A stretch of DNA of 64,000 bases from JBBIPA01 sp963775935 (lineage in GTDB: Bacteria > Chloroflexota > Dehalococcoidia > GIF9 > UBA5629): positions 124,001-188,000 of the forward strand of contig CAVZKR010000006.1 in the NCBI GenBank assembly GCA_963775935.1, read 5' to 3'. Of this stretch, positions 42,336-51,101 are shown piece by piece. Made by a program: the position numbers and the translations under genes. The notes under the pieces were generated by a model, which worked only from the letters and a program-made list of their open reading frames with translations, did not search any database and was not told where the DNA came from. Positions within the stretch are counted from its first letter, which is position 1. Each line of letters begins with the position of its first letter.

Positions 42336-43636
42336 GTCCTGTCTCCATTGGATATATCTGCATCGGGGCTCTTATTTTGGTAATTGTCCTTAGAGTACCA
42401 GTTGCTTTCGCCTCGTTGACAATTGGGTTGGTCGGTATGTTATTTCTGCTTCCACCAGCAGCAGCATTACGTTTTGTAGTTTCAGACATATATACACAAC
42501 TCAATTCTTATTCCTTTAGCCTTATCCCAATGTTCGTCATTATGGGTTACTTTGCTGAAATGTCTGGAATGACGAAAAGGCTTTTTGATGCCTTCTATAT
42601 CTGGGTGGGTTGGGTGCGTGGTGGCCTATGTGCGGCCACTGTCTTGGCTTGTGCGGCTTTCGCTGCTGTCTGCGGCTCCGGTGCTGCTACCGCCGCCACT
42701 ATAGGGAAAGTTGCTTATCCTCAAATGAAAAGGTATAACTACGATGACTCTTTGTCCACGGGTTGTATAGCAGCCGCCGGTACGTTGGGCCCACTCATAC
42801 CACCCAGCGGTACCCTAGTTATTTATGCAGTAATGACAGAACAGTCAATCACAAAATGCCTTTTATCGGGTATCATTCCGGGTATAATGATTGCAATATT
42901 TATGTGCATTTTGGTTTACGTACTCTGTAAGCGTAACCCTAGTTTAGGCCCTCCTGGTCCAAAAACCAATTGGGGAATGAAGGTGAAAGCATTACCATCA
43001 CTAGCAGAAACCGCAGCGTTGTTCTTCTTTGTTATTGGAGGTATGTTTGGCGGTTTGTTTTCGCCGACTCAGGCGGGAACTGCGGGAGTCTTTGGCACCC
43101 TGATCATTGGTCTCATGCGCGGAGGTCTAAAATGGAAAGGAGTATGGAACGCCACTAAGGAAGCACTACGTATATCTTGCATGATTATGTTTATGATAAC
43201 TGGTTCTGTTGTTTTTGGTCATTTACTTAGCTTGTCTACGCTGTCATTTGCCCTTATTGAATGGGCTAATAATCTCCCAGTGTCTCCGACAATAATAGTA
43301 ATTATCATAATCCTGTTTTATATTGTTGGTGGTTGCTTAATGGATGCTTTGGGCTTAATTGTGCTTACTATTCCTATAACCGCCCCCATGGTGATAAAGC
43401 TTGGTTTTGACCCTATATGGTACGGTTTGATCATATGTATGATGGGTGAGATAGGGGCGATTACACCCCCCGTAGGCATCAGCGTTTATGTGGTTAAAGC
43501 TTTGGTTCCAGAAGTCCCCTTGGGGAAAATATTCGCCGGTATTGTACCGTTCTTGATGGTCATATTATTAGCCTTAATCTTAGTGATAGCTTTTCCCATA
43601 CTTGCCACGTTCATACCGTCTCTTACACGTTTCTAG
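42332..43636 (+). CDS. dctM: TRAP transporter large permease (DctM type), system 2
   Basis: A 434-residue permease of about 12 spans. Family blocks include AFAAVCGSGAATAATIGKVA, TGCIAAAGTLGPLIPPSGTL and the C-terminal EIGAITPPVGISVYV. It is collinear with the system 1 permease but clearly diverged, so the two operons are old paralogues rather than a recent duplication. It ends the operon; 328 bp of non-coding DNA follow. Confidence 0.92.
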   Translation: MSPVSIGYICIGALILVIVLRVPVAFASLTIGLVGMLFLLPPAAALRFVVSDIYTQLNSYSFSLIPMFVIMGYFAEMSGMTKRLFDAFYIWVGWVRGGLCAATVLACAAFAAVCGSGAATAATIGKVAYPQMKRYNYDDSLSTGCIAAAGTLGPLIPPSGTLVIYAVMTEQSITKCLLSGIIPGIMIAIFMCILVYVLCKRNPSLGPPGPKTNWGMKVKALPSLAETAALFFFVIGGMFGGLFSPTQAGTAGVFGTLIIGLMRGGLKWKGVWNATKEALRISCMIMFMITGSVVFGHLLSLSTLSFALIEWANNLPVSPTIIVIIIILFYIVGGCLMDALGLIVLTIPITAPMVIKLGFDPIWYGLIICMMGEIGAITPPVGISVYVVKALVPEVPLGKIFAGIVPFLMVILLALILVIAFPILATFIPSLTRF

Positions 43637-43964
43637 ATAGCAGACGACAACCATATTAAACATTTGTTTTACAACGCCATTTTTACCCTCCTTATCGTAA
43701 CTTGAAGGACATAGAACATCGAAATGTGACCTATCACATCAAAGTCACAATCATCTCACACTTATTGTAGATTCTTATTATTAATGCGATAATGATTTTT
43801 AGGGGAGTAATGAATGGACCTCCTGCCTAGTTGCTTGCCAGCTTCAGGCTTTAACTAGGAAGTGAATCTGGAGTAGTAAAAAATATTCAGTGTGCCTTCC
43901 AAGCAGGCTATCCCGTTGACAGTTGTACTAAAATAGAGTGACTATCAGGAAAAAGGAGGGGGAA
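43637..43964. other. intergenic region with palindrome
   Basis: No gene is seen in these 328 bp. They contain the palindrome at 43724-43739. A TTGACA at 43916-43921 lies upstream of the small membrane protein, without a good -10 at the right distance. Confidence 0.4.
43724..43739. promoter_or_regulatory. CRP/FNR-like palindrome
   Basis: ATGTGA-CCTA-TCACAT is a perfect 16-bp palindrome with the half-sites of the CRP/FNR regulator family. The N4 spacing is that of FNR-type sites. It lies 241 bp before the small membrane protein gene and 88 bp after the TRAP permease. No regulator gene is in the window. Confidence 0.35.
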
Positions 43965-44192
43965 ATGCCACAAATTTTCAAAGGTATGGCAACGGTAGCT
44001 GTCTGGACACTTTTTATAATTGGATGGATCTCACTAATAGCCGGTTACGTCAACCTGTTAGCTTTATATTTCGGTTTGCCTTTTGCCTCTATGCCACCAG
44101 GAATTCCACCAGTATGGATGTCCCTTATCGGTGGTTTTATCTGCCTTGCGCTTTCAGTAGCCTTGATGAAACTCAGGCAAATGCTGGAATAA
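43965..44192 (+). CDS. small two-span membrane protein, unknown function
   Basis: A 75-residue protein starting at ATG 43965, with the strong SD AGGAGGGGG just upstream (a GTG at 43938 would include the SD in the coding region). Two hydrophobic segments are seen, VAVWTLFIIGWISLIAGYVN (about 9-28) and a second near MSLIGGFICLALSVAL. A Pro-rich loop (MPPGIPPVWM) lies between them. I recognise no family. It stands alone after the second TRAP operon and before a CoA-activase remnant. Confidence 0.6.
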   Translation: MPQIFKGMATVAVWTLFIIGWISLIAGYVNLLALYFGLPFASMPPGIPPVWMSLIGGFICLALSVALMKLRQMLE

Positions 44193-44229
44193 CATCATAG
44201 AAAACAATCAATAAAGCGGGCTTATATAC

Positions 44230-44406
44230 TTGATAAAGGTTGGGCTTGAGGAATACTGCGCCATTTGTGGTGGAGGTGGTCTTAATATTGGATTACTTAA
44301 AAAGCTTGAGGATGTGCTCAAATTGAAGCTGTTAGTACCACCACAGCCCCAGATAGTTACCGCACTTGGAGCTGCCCTATTCGCCAAAGAAACGGGTGAT
44401 AGTTAG
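44230..44406 (+). pseudogene. C-terminal remnant of a 2-hydroxyacyl-CoA dehydratase activator (HgdC/BadF-type ATPase)
   Basis: The frame from TTG 44230 to TAG 44404-44406 encodes 58 residues. CAICGGGGLNIGLLKKLED followed by LLVPPQPQIVTALGAALFAKE matches the last part of BadF/BadG/HgdC ATPases (GGG...NxGL then P..PQ..GALGAAL). The rest of the domain, about 200 residues with the Walker-like phosphate loops and the cluster cysteines, is missing. The usual GG(V/A) motif has an extra Cys before it. No dehydratase genes are nearby. It is a leftover of a deleted gene. Confidence 0.6.
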
Positions 44407-44447
44407 TTTTAATGAACATCCTAAGGGTATAGTAACTAAACGGCAAT

Positions 44448-45689
44448 TTAGGCACAATACTGAATTTCCGCATTGGGATAGACCGCGACTTTAACATTAC
44501 CCCTTACATGGTTACCATTCTCAAATAGCTTTAAAACCTTTTCCCATGTGTTCACCAGTATGACCTTATTTTCAGGACTACAAGAGCAGGCTAAAGTCGG
44601 ATCAGGGTACTCGCTGAAAATGATCAGCCTGTTTATATGATGTGGAAGCTTAAACTTTCCGGACATGGGACCGCCGCTATTTCTACCGAATGTACCCAAT
44701 AGATAATGAATAACGTGACCATCAGGCGCATTGCAAATCAGTATTAAATCTCCACCCTGACTGCTGACAGAGGGTATAGTATTGGACATTCCGCCTTGTG
44801 GTTCATTCACTTTGGCAAAGATATTGGCGATTACTACGTCATTATCGGTGGCTCTAGTGCTCAGATAGTGTTTTTTAGCTATTTCTACTCCTGCTGTAAA
44901 AGTCGACTGCGGATTTCCTGAAAAAATATGAGTTGTTTCTCCCCACATATTACATATGCAATCAATCTTGTAATTTAGCCCGACAATCGTAGCTGCTTCA
45001 TCTATCTCCTGACGAAGTGGGTTATCTTTATAAATACCCATTCCCAGATGCCTTTCCTGTTTGACCTTTGCGCCCAGTCTATGGAGAGCCTCGTTTGTCC
45101 CTATTGAAGTTATTCCAGGAAGAACAATTTTGGAGCCGCCACTGAAACCTAAGAGAACATGCGGTGCAATCGAACCAATGCCAATCTTAAAGTCACACTT
45201 CATTACCTCGGCATTTGCCAGAACCCTGATTCCCTTACTGGTAGTACCCACATAAGTGCAGGAATTGTCGAGTGCATTATGGTTATAGACTGGAAACCTG
45301 GATACCACTTCTTCACCCAGCTTCCTTACAAAGTCAAATCTACCCATTGTCCCATGACAGCCTAAAGCAGAGATAAAGCGTATCCTGTTATCTGGAATCC
45401 CTGCCTCAACCAGTTCTTCAAGAACAAATGGCACTATCTGCGCCACCCGGGTGACCCGGGACATATCATCAAAAATTATCGCCACCTCCTGTTTATTTTT
45501 AGCTAGTTTCCCTATCCGAGGCGAACCGATAGGTTTCTGTATGGCAGCTCTTATTTGCTCCAGCTTCATTGCTGGCACATTGAAGCCTTCCATATTATAA
45601 ACACCTACCTGCCAACTATCCGGTACAGGAAGGTTTGATTCGCTACTACCATACCAGGCTAACTGCGGCAACTTAATAGTATTAGTCAT
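44448..45689 (-). CDS. LarA-like (DUF2088) nickel-pincer racemase family protein
   Basis: A 413-residue protein of the lactate racemase LarA family. The N-terminal domain shows FDDMSRVTR and SALGCHGTM. The cofactor-binding block is IAPHVLLGFSGGSKIVLPGI, whose Lys corresponds to the residue that carries the nickel-pincer nucleotide in LarA. Members racemise or epimerise 2-hydroxyacids. No larB/larC/larE cofactor genes are in the window, so the cofactor must be made elsewhere if it is used. It is followed upstream on the same strand by aldehyde:ferredoxin oxidoreductase, 111 bp away, so they may form a two-gene unit for hydroxyacid/aldehyde conversion. Confidence 0.82.
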   Translation of the reverse strand: MTNTIKLPQLAWYGSSESNLPVPDSWQVGVYNMEGFNVPAMKLEQIRAAIQKPIGSPRIGKLAKNKQEVAIIFDDMSRVTRVAQIVPFVLEELVEAGIPDNRIRFISALGCHGTMGRFDFVRKLGEEVVSRFPVYNHNALDNSCTYVGTTSKGIRVLANAEVMKCDFKIGIGSIAPHVLLGFSGGSKIVLPGITSIGTNEALHRLGAKVKQERHLGMGIYKDNPLRQEIDEAATIVGLNYKIDCICNMWGETTHIFSGNPQSTFTAGVEIAKKHYLSTRATDNDVVIANIFAKVNEPQGGMSNTIPSVSSQGGDLILICNAPDGHVIHYLLGTFGRNSGGPMSGKFKLPHHINRLIIFSEYPDPTLACSCSPENKVILVNTWEKVLKLFENGNHVRGNVKVAVYPNAEIQYCA

Positions 45690-45800
45690 AAAATACTCCC
45701 CACGGATTTTTTAACGCGTTCCAATGTCATACTCGGCATTTTTATTATTTTCAATTACCACCAGCATTACATTGGATCAAAAATCGCATAATAGCACTTT

Positions 45801-47636
45801 TTAGAGACATTGTTCCAAACCCAACTCAATAAGTTTTTCCCTGGTTGGTATACCCTCTTCACCCCACCCCCTGACGATATAATACTCATTTAACATTGTC
45901 CCAAAATGAAAAAGATTTCCCCTGGTCCCTCCTGTAGTAAGTTTATGGGTAAGAATTCGAGGTGGCAACATATCATCTTTTCGGCTGATTCCACGCTTTA
46001 CACTAAACATACGTTTAAGATTAAAAATGCGCTCACCAATTAGTATAAACTCATCCAGAGTCATATCCCACCCCGTGGCACTATTAAGTGCCTGCAAAAG
46101 ATATGAGGGTTGTACTCCGTTACCTACAAACAAAAACAGGCAAACAGTAATAGAGTCCAGCATACAACCAAAATCCTGTGTCTTGGCTACCAACCTCCCC
46201 TTACCCTCTACATCAAAACGATTAAAAGCAACCGGAAATCCCAATTCCGGAGAAGTCCGCGGCTGAGGTAATTCCATCCAGTTTTCCAGGTGGTCAGCAC
46301 CAACAGGCTCCATATGAGCTGCCCCGATACTGCCTGTGGCATATCCCAAAGCATGACTGGCCAAAGAACGTGGGTCATGTGCGGGGAACTCCAGGCCTTT
46401 AACATGCATAGCATACTCAGAGGCAATTCCCCCAATGCGCTCGGCAGCCCTCTTGACACCCTCCCCAAGTAACTCCCCAAATCCCTCACGTTCGCCTATC
46501 TTCTGCAATAGTGCCATTACTGCTTCAAAATTACCCCATTTCAACTCGATACCGTCAGTATCCTCCTTGTTAATCAATCCCTTTTCAAAGCACTCGATAG
46601 CGAAGGAGATGACAGCACCAGTGGATATTGTATCCAGACCATACTTATTGCAAAGAGTATAAGCCTCCTGCATGGCCTCGGCATTGGCAATATAGCAATT
46701 AGTACCGAGCGGCCCCCACGATTCCCATACCATATGCCTCTCGCCGCTCTTAAGCTGGTATGATTCTAAACAGCTATTAGGACAGCGTGCACAGTGCAGA
46801 GGCTTCGCATCGCGCATGGTTTCGGTATATACACGACCTTCTTCAAAAGAACCTTCTGACCAGTTTTTCACCGGTACCCGACCGTAGACAAAGAAATTTT
46901 TAAATACCATCATGTCGTTGGCAAGACGTTCCTCTGGTTTTGCTATCTGACAGAAAGGGCGTATCTTCTGCACAGCCTCATTGAGCTTCCCCTCATCATA
47001 GAAGTTTATGGGCAGCGTCCCCCTGACTGCGATAGCTTTCAGGTTTTTCGACCCCATCACCGCTCCCAGACCGCATCGAGCTGCTGCTCTACCTTGCTTG
47101 CCATCATTCATAACGCCAGCAATCTTCACCAGTCTCTCGCCAGCTACACCAATGCAGGCAACGCTGGACTTAGCATCGGTCTCACGTTGGAGTATGTCAG
47201 ACACTTCATACGTATCTTTGCCCCAAACTTGCACGGCATCACGGATTTCAGCTTTCTGATTATGTAGCCAAAGGTATACAGGCTTGCTCGCCCGACCCTC
47301 CACAATAATGCCATCAAGTCCAGCATGCCTCAGTTCATCAGCAAATCTACCTCCTGAATGAGCCTGTCCCCATATACCAGTAAGAGGAGAAATACCAGCA
47401 ATAATATAGCGACTGCTTTTCGGTAAAATACTACCTGTAAGAGGCCCTGCCATGAATAGTAACTTATTTTCAGGTGATAAGGGGTCAGTGTCAGGTGTTG
47501 TCTCATCCCATAAAATTTTTGCAGCTAAACCAACACCACCAATGTATTTCCTTGCCTTCGGTTCATCAAGGTAATCATAGTTTATGTCTCCAGTAGACAA
47601 ATTAACACGCAGGATTTTACTATTATAACCTTTCAT
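45801..47636 (-). CDS. aor: aldehyde:ferredoxin oxidoreductase (tungsten-type)
   Basis: A 611-residue enzyme of the AOR family, which oxidises aldehydes to acids (or, with low-potential ferredoxin, reduces acids) at a bis-tungstopterin site. The N-terminal domain begins GYNSKILRVNLSTG and contains the pterin-binding block IAGISPLTGIWGQAHSGGRF. The [4Fe-4S] cluster ligands are HCARCPNSC and the late Cys in DFGCMLDS. The start at 47636 is preferred over 47654 because AGGAG in the intervening codons is a good SD. It lies next to the LarA-like gene and diverges from the TspO-like gene. Ferredoxin is the likely partner in the cytoplasm. Confidence 0.92.
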   Translation of the reverse strand: MKGYNSKILRVNLSTGDINYDYLDEPKARKYIGGVGLAAKILWDETTPDTDPLSPENKLLFMAGPLTGSILPKSSRYIIAGISPLTGIWGQAHSGGRFADELRHAGLDGIIVEGRASKPVYLWLHNQKAEIRDAVQVWGKDTYEVSDILQRETDAKSSVACIGVAGERLVKIAGVMNDGKQGRAAARCGLGAVMGSKNLKAIAVRGTLPINFYDEGKLNEAVQKIRPFCQIAKPEERLANDMMVFKNFFVYGRVPVKNWSEGSFEEGRVYTETMRDAKPLHCARCPNSCLESYQLKSGERHMVWESWGPLGTNCYIANAEAMQEAYTLCNKYGLDTISTGAVISFAIECFEKGLINKEDTDGIELKWGNFEAVMALLQKIGEREGFGELLGEGVKRAAERIGGIASEYAMHVKGLEFPAHDPRSLASHALGYATGSIGAAHMEPVGADHLENWMELPQPRTSPELGFPVAFNRFDVEGKGRLVAKTQDFGCMLDSITVCLFLFVGNGVQPSYLLQALNSATGWDMTLDEFILIGERIFNLKRMFSVKRGISRKDDMLPPRILTHKLTTGGTRGNLFHFGTMLNEYYIVRGWGEEGIPTREKLIELGLEQCL

Positions 47637-47994
47637 TATTTGCTCTCTCCTCATACCACACTGTGTGGCAACAAGAAATACTCATATTGTGCGCAATAAT
47701 CTTGTACCTTGTCAAACCCTTAATCCTGTCTGGAAAAGCTCGCCTTAAAAGCGGTTTTAAGAGTGGCTAAAAGTTACACGACTCTAAAACAGTTCATCGC
47801 GCTTTCAAACCCCATCTCCCACTCTGTTGCCCCCTTAAATACAAAATAAACCTATTGACATACCCTGGAGTAACTGACATTATATAGTTAATGCGGAGTA
47901 CTTCTGCACAGCTACAGTTAACAAACAGTTAGATTGAAAATTGTGACTGTGTACGCAATCGCTAACAAATGACCATTATTCAGGGAGGAGATCA
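47637..47994. other. divergent intergenic region with palindrome
   Basis: These 358 bp separate the aor gene (minus) from the TspO-like gene (plus). CTTAAAA-GCGG-TTTTAAG at 47744-47761 is a perfect 7-bp palindrome that could be an operator. AGAGT and ACTCT arms flank the next bases. A promoter for the plus strand lies at 47855-47883. No gene or RNA was recognised. Confidence 0.4.
47855..47883 (+). promoter_or_regulatory. promoter candidate for the TspO-like gene
   Basis: TTGACA at 47855-47860 is followed after 17 bp by CATTAT (47878-47883), with TATATA overlapping. The start codon is 112 bp further on. Confidence 0.45.
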
Positions 47995-48786
47995 ATGAAT
48001 AAGAATCGAGTACATATTATTCTATCTATTTTAAACTTACTCGGATTCCTGGGGACAGTTATTGTGAACGGACTGGCCAATGCTCTTCCGATAAATAATA
48101 AAACGACTGGCCAGTTATCTGACCAATATCCTAACTTATTTGTGCCGGCAGGTCTGACCTTTTCAATTTGGGGAATAATCTATATTCTCCTTGCGATCTT
48201 CGTCATATACCAGTTAATCTCCGCTATAAGAAAGGACACGCAAACTACCTCGTTTATCGATAAAATCGGTATACTGTTTTTCATCACCTCGATTGCAAAT
48301 ATTGGTTGGATTTTTGCCTGGCACTATATGGTTCTCCCCTTGTCTCTCATTCTCATGCTCATACTATTGGGAACACTGATTGCCATCTACTTGCGATTAG
48401 GCATCGGTAAATCTAATGCATCAAAAACTGAAAAATACTTAGTGCATCTTCCGTTCAGTGTATATCTTGGTTGGATTACCATCGCAACAATTGCCAATAC
48501 GACAGCTTTATTAGTTGATATCAAATGGAACACGTTTGGGTTTAGCGAGCAATTCTGGACTGTGGCTGTTATTATTGTCGGGATAGCCATTGCACTGGTA
48601 TTACTCAGGAAACGAAATGATATATTTTTCTGTCTCGTCGTAGATTGGGCATTATTGGGCATATTAATAAAAAGGCTCGCTATCGAAGCGACACCTGCTC
48701 AGAGTGTCGTTGTGGTTGCTATTATTGGGTTAGTACTTATTACTCTCGGAATCATAGTCCAAATCATCAGGAAAAAAGTCTATTAA
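47995..48786 (+). CDS. TspO/MBR-related membrane protein
   Basis: A 263-residue integral membrane protein with about seven hydrophobic spans. Relatedness to the TspO/peripheral benzodiazepine receptor family is suggested by FVPAGLTFSIWGIIYILLA (about 43-61), which resembles the PxWxxxY-type first-helix motif, and by the late VDWALLGI. It is longer than canonical five-helix TspO (about 160 residues), as in the extended tryptophan-rich sensory protein group. GGGAGGAG supplies the SD. Function in anaerobes is unclear; porphyrin or corrinoid handling is a family-based guess. Confidence 0.65.
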   Translation: MNKNRVHIILSILNLLGFLGTVIVNGLANALPINNKTTGQLSDQYPNLFVPAGLTFSIWGIIYILLAIFVIYQLISAIRKDTQTTSFIDKIGILFFITSIANIGWIFAWHYMVLPLSLILMLILLGTLIAIYLRLGIGKSNASKTEKYLVHLPFSVYLGWITIATIANTTALLVDIKWNTFGFSEQFWTVAVIIVGIAIALVLLRKRNDIFFCLVVDWALLGILIKRLAIEATPAQSVVVVAIIGLVLITLGIIVQIIRKKVY

Positions 48787-49018
48787 GTAAACAGATTCTG
48801 ATGATACCTGCGCTCATATAGCAAGCTATGCTAAGTCTTACTTTGTAGTAGATAAGTTGTTTGGATTTGGTCACGGTCAGTAGCAGTCACATGAAAAAAG
48901 TAGCAAATAAATCCGAAAAATGAACTGTAATTTTCTCTTCATTCGAATAAAGTGTATAATCAACTGCGCATTTTCATCATTTTTTCAAAATATCACGGTT
49001 AAGCGGAGTATTAGCATC

Positions 49019-49567
49019 ATGCGATATGGTATTAAAATAATCCTTCTTATCACTCTATTTTTATTCGTTACAGCCTGCATGGACCCTGAATATGCCCATC
49101 TTAAAAAAGGCGATGACTATTCCGAAAAAGAGAAATGGAGTGAGGCTATTATTGAATATACCAAAGCAATCGAGCTTTCGCCAAATATGATTAAAGCCTA
49201 TAACAACCGGGCTACTGCATATACTGAAAAGGGTGAGTATGATAAAGCCATAGCCGACTGCACAAAGGCAATCGAAATGGACCCGAAATCCACTATACCT
49301 TACTACAACCGCAGTATTGCTTACCTCTATAACCGTGAATATAACAAGGCAATTTCTGATTGCGAAAAAATCATCGAGTTCGGATTAAATTCGTCCTGGG
49401 TTTACTATCATCGGGGTATGGGTTACTTTGGATTGGAAAATTACAGGTCTGCGATTGCTGACTTCACGACGGCAAAGCGGATATCAACGAGTACCCAATT
49501 TATTCAGATGGTAGACCAGAAAATCAAGGATGCCGAAATATTTATGAATAAGCCACAACCGCAGTAG
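49019..49567 (+). CDS. TPR-repeat lipoprotein
   Basis: A 182-residue lipoprotein. The hydrophobic signal KIILLITLFLF ends in lipobox VTAC with Cys20. Four tetratricopeptide repeats follow (about 25-165), each with the W/Y-G-A-P pattern, e.g. AYNNRATAYTEKGEYDKAIA. ATG 49019 is the start that puts the signal at the N terminus; an in-frame ATG at 48920 would add a 33-residue extension. It probably scaffolds a surface protein complex. It lies alone between the TspO-like gene and the pantothenate operon, with no shared-operon signs. Confidence 0.8.
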   Translation: MRYGIKIILLITLFLFVTACMDPEYAHLKKGDDYSEKEKWSEAIIEYTKAIELSPNMIKAYNNRATAYTEKGEYDKAIADCTKAIEMDPKSTIPYYNRSIAYLYNREYNKAISDCEKIIEFGLNSSWVYYHRGMGYFGLENYRSAIADFTTAKRISTSTQFIQMVDQKIKDAEIFMNKPQPQ

Positions 49568-49621
49568 TCAACCTGTAAGTTGTTCGAAATGTTGTTCGAT
49601 TGCGATGATTATATATAATTT

Positions 49622-49650
49622 TTGACAACTGGAACGTAATACGATATACT
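49622..49650 (+). promoter_or_regulatory. consensus sigma70 promoter of the pantothenate operon
   Basis: TTGACA (49622-49627) and TATACT (49645-49650) with an exact 17-bp spacer make the best promoter in the window. Transcription should start near 49657, giving a leader of about 150 nt before the first start codon. Confidence 0.85.
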
Positions 49651-49656
49651 AGAAAT

Positions 49657-49797
49657 CGCCATCGACCCATGTGGCGGTGAGCGTGTATTTACAATAGAAT
49701 ACAAAAAGCGCTTGGATCAGAAACGACCGAGACGTGATATAGGGAAGATTAGGTTGTTGTGCCTTCTCGGCAGTGCTGAGAAGGCTTTTTATTTTTT
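49657..49797 (+). ncRNA. structured 5' leader of the pan operon, riboswitch-like
   Basis: Between promoter and terminator lie a CGCCA/TGGCG-type stem (about 49657-49677) and a GCG-TGTATT...AATACA...CGC stem (about 49680-49712). An ATCA...TGAT enclosed element with GAAACGACCGAGACG inside follows (about 49715-49740). GGGAAG (49742-49747) can pair with CTTCTC of the terminator arm, a possible antiterminator. Pantothenate operons of Chloroflexi are known to carry the pan RNA motif; I cannot confirm the match by eye. Confidence 0.55.
49761..49797 (+). terminator. intrinsic terminator in the pan leader
   Basis: GCCTTCTC (49761-49768) pairs with GAGAAGGC (49778-49785), followed by TTTTTATTTTTT. It ends 12 bp before the first start codon of the pan operon, so it must be an attenuator rather than the end of the TPR gene transcript. 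Confidence 0.85.
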
Positions 49798-49809
49798 CAG
49801 GAGAGGTAA

Positions 49810-50688
49810 ATGATAACAATAGGATTTATAGGTGCCGGAATAACAGGAACAGCATTAGCAGTACGGCTTCACCGTCACGGCTACCGTATAATCGCTGTAT
49901 CCAGCCGTACTTTTGCTTCAGCAGAAAGATTAGCTCGAAGGATAGATGGTTGCCGGGTCTATAATACTGCTCAGGAAGTCGCCAACGAAGCTCAACTCAT
50001 TTTTATCACTACCCCCGATGATGTCATTAACGAAGTAGCCAGCAGAGTTCGATGGCACAGAGATCAAAGCATAGTACATTGTAGCGGAGCACATTCCACG
50101 GACATTCTTGCAGCAGCAAAACAATTCGGAGCTCACACCGGTTGTTTCCATCCACTCCAGACTTTTGCCAATATTGAGCAGGCTATTGAAAATCTTCCCG
50201 GCTCAACCTTCGCTATCGAAGCCAGTGAGCCACTATTGACCATACTGCAAGAAATGGCTACCTCAATGGCATGCAATTGGGTAATTCTAACTGCCGATAA
50301 TAAAGTACTCTACCATACAGCAGCGGTCTTTGCCTGCAACTATCTGGTCACTCTGGTTAAACTAGCTACCGATTTATGGCAGGATTTCGGAATACCCAGG
50401 AAACAGGCAGTTAAAGCACTCTTGCCATTATTACATGGCACGCTCAGTAACGTAGAGAGGATCGGCTTGCCTGATTGCCTCACTGGCCCTATTGCTCGGG
50501 GAGACCTTGGCACTATTAAAAAGCACCTGGAAGCGCTGGAGAAGGAAAAACCTTGTTTACTAAGCAGTTATAAGCAACTGGGGTTACAAACTATATCAAT
50601 TGCTTTAGATAAAGGAAAAATTAATTCTGAAAAAGCCAAGGAATTAGAGGTTCTCTTATCGAAGCAACCGCAAGGAGTACTGTCATGA
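49810..50688 (+). CDS. Rossmann-like/DUF2520 protein, probable ketopantoate reductase substitute
   Basis: A 292-residue two-domain reductase. The N-terminal Rossmann fold shows IGFIGAGITGTALAVRL and FITTPDDVINEVA. The C-terminal DUF2520-type helical domain contains HCSGAHSTDIL, GCFHPLQTF and FACNYLVTLV. It is the first gene of a pan operon that otherwise contains panD, panB and panC but no panE; context therefore suggests it does the NAD(P)H-dependent reduction of ketopantoate (inference). It resembles 6-phosphogluconate/ketopantoate-type dehydrogenases in fold only. SD AGGAGAGG precedes ATG 49810; the stop overlaps panD. Confidence 0.78.
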   Translation: MITIGFIGAGITGTALAVRLHRHGYRIIAVSSRTFASAERLARRIDGCRVYNTAQEVANEAQLIFITTPDDVINEVASRVRWHRDQSIVHCSGAHSTDILAAAKQFGAHTGCFHPLQTFANIEQAIENLPGSTFAIEASEPLLTILQEMATSMACNWVILTADNKVLYHTAAVFACNYLVTLVKLATDLWQDFGIPRKQAVKALLPLLHGTLSNVERIGLPDCLTGPIARGDLGTIKKHLEALEKEKPCLLSSYKQLGLQTISIALDKGKINSEKAKELEVLLSKQPQGVLS

Positions 50689-51086
50689 GGACCATGCTTA
50701 AGAGCAAGATACACCGAGCACGAGTAACTGCAGGTAATGTTGATTACGAAGGGAGCATTACTATTGATAAGGTACTCATGGAAGCTGCTGATATTCTTCC
50801 CTATGAAAGAGTAGAAGTACTGGATATTAATAACGGTGCTAGACTAAGCACGTATGCTATCGAAGGGGGAGTGGGTTCAGGAGAAATTTGCCTTAACGGT
50901 GCCGCAGCTAGATTGATTGCTAAGAATGATACGGTCATTATTCTCACCTACCATGAAGTTCCCGAAGAGGAAGCAATTAAAGCAGCCCCTCGACTGGTCT
51001 ACGTGGACTCTTCAAATAGAATAGTTGATGTAAAAAATACTGGAAGCGAACAGGACTGGACAAAAGAACTGCTCTCAACACTTTAA
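50685..51086 (+). CDS. panD: aspartate 1-decarboxylase
   Basis: A 133-residue pyruvoyl enzyme that makes beta-alanine from aspartate. The self-cleavage site is YEGSITID (Gly-Ser), the catalytic Lys lies in KSKIHRARV, and the essential Tyr in STYAIEGG. Its length is close to the 126-130 of other PanD proteins. ATG overlaps the preceding stop by four bases (ATGA). It provides the beta-alanine that PanC joins to pantoate. Confidence 0.95.
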   Translation: MRTMLKSKIHRARVTAGNVDYEGSITIDKVLMEAADILPYERVEVLDINNGARLSTYAIEGGVGSGEICLNGAAARLIAKNDTVIILTYHEVPEEEAIKAAPRLVYVDSSNRIVDVKNTGSEQDWTKELLSTL

Positions 51087-51101
51087 ATTGGGGACTATAA
51101 A

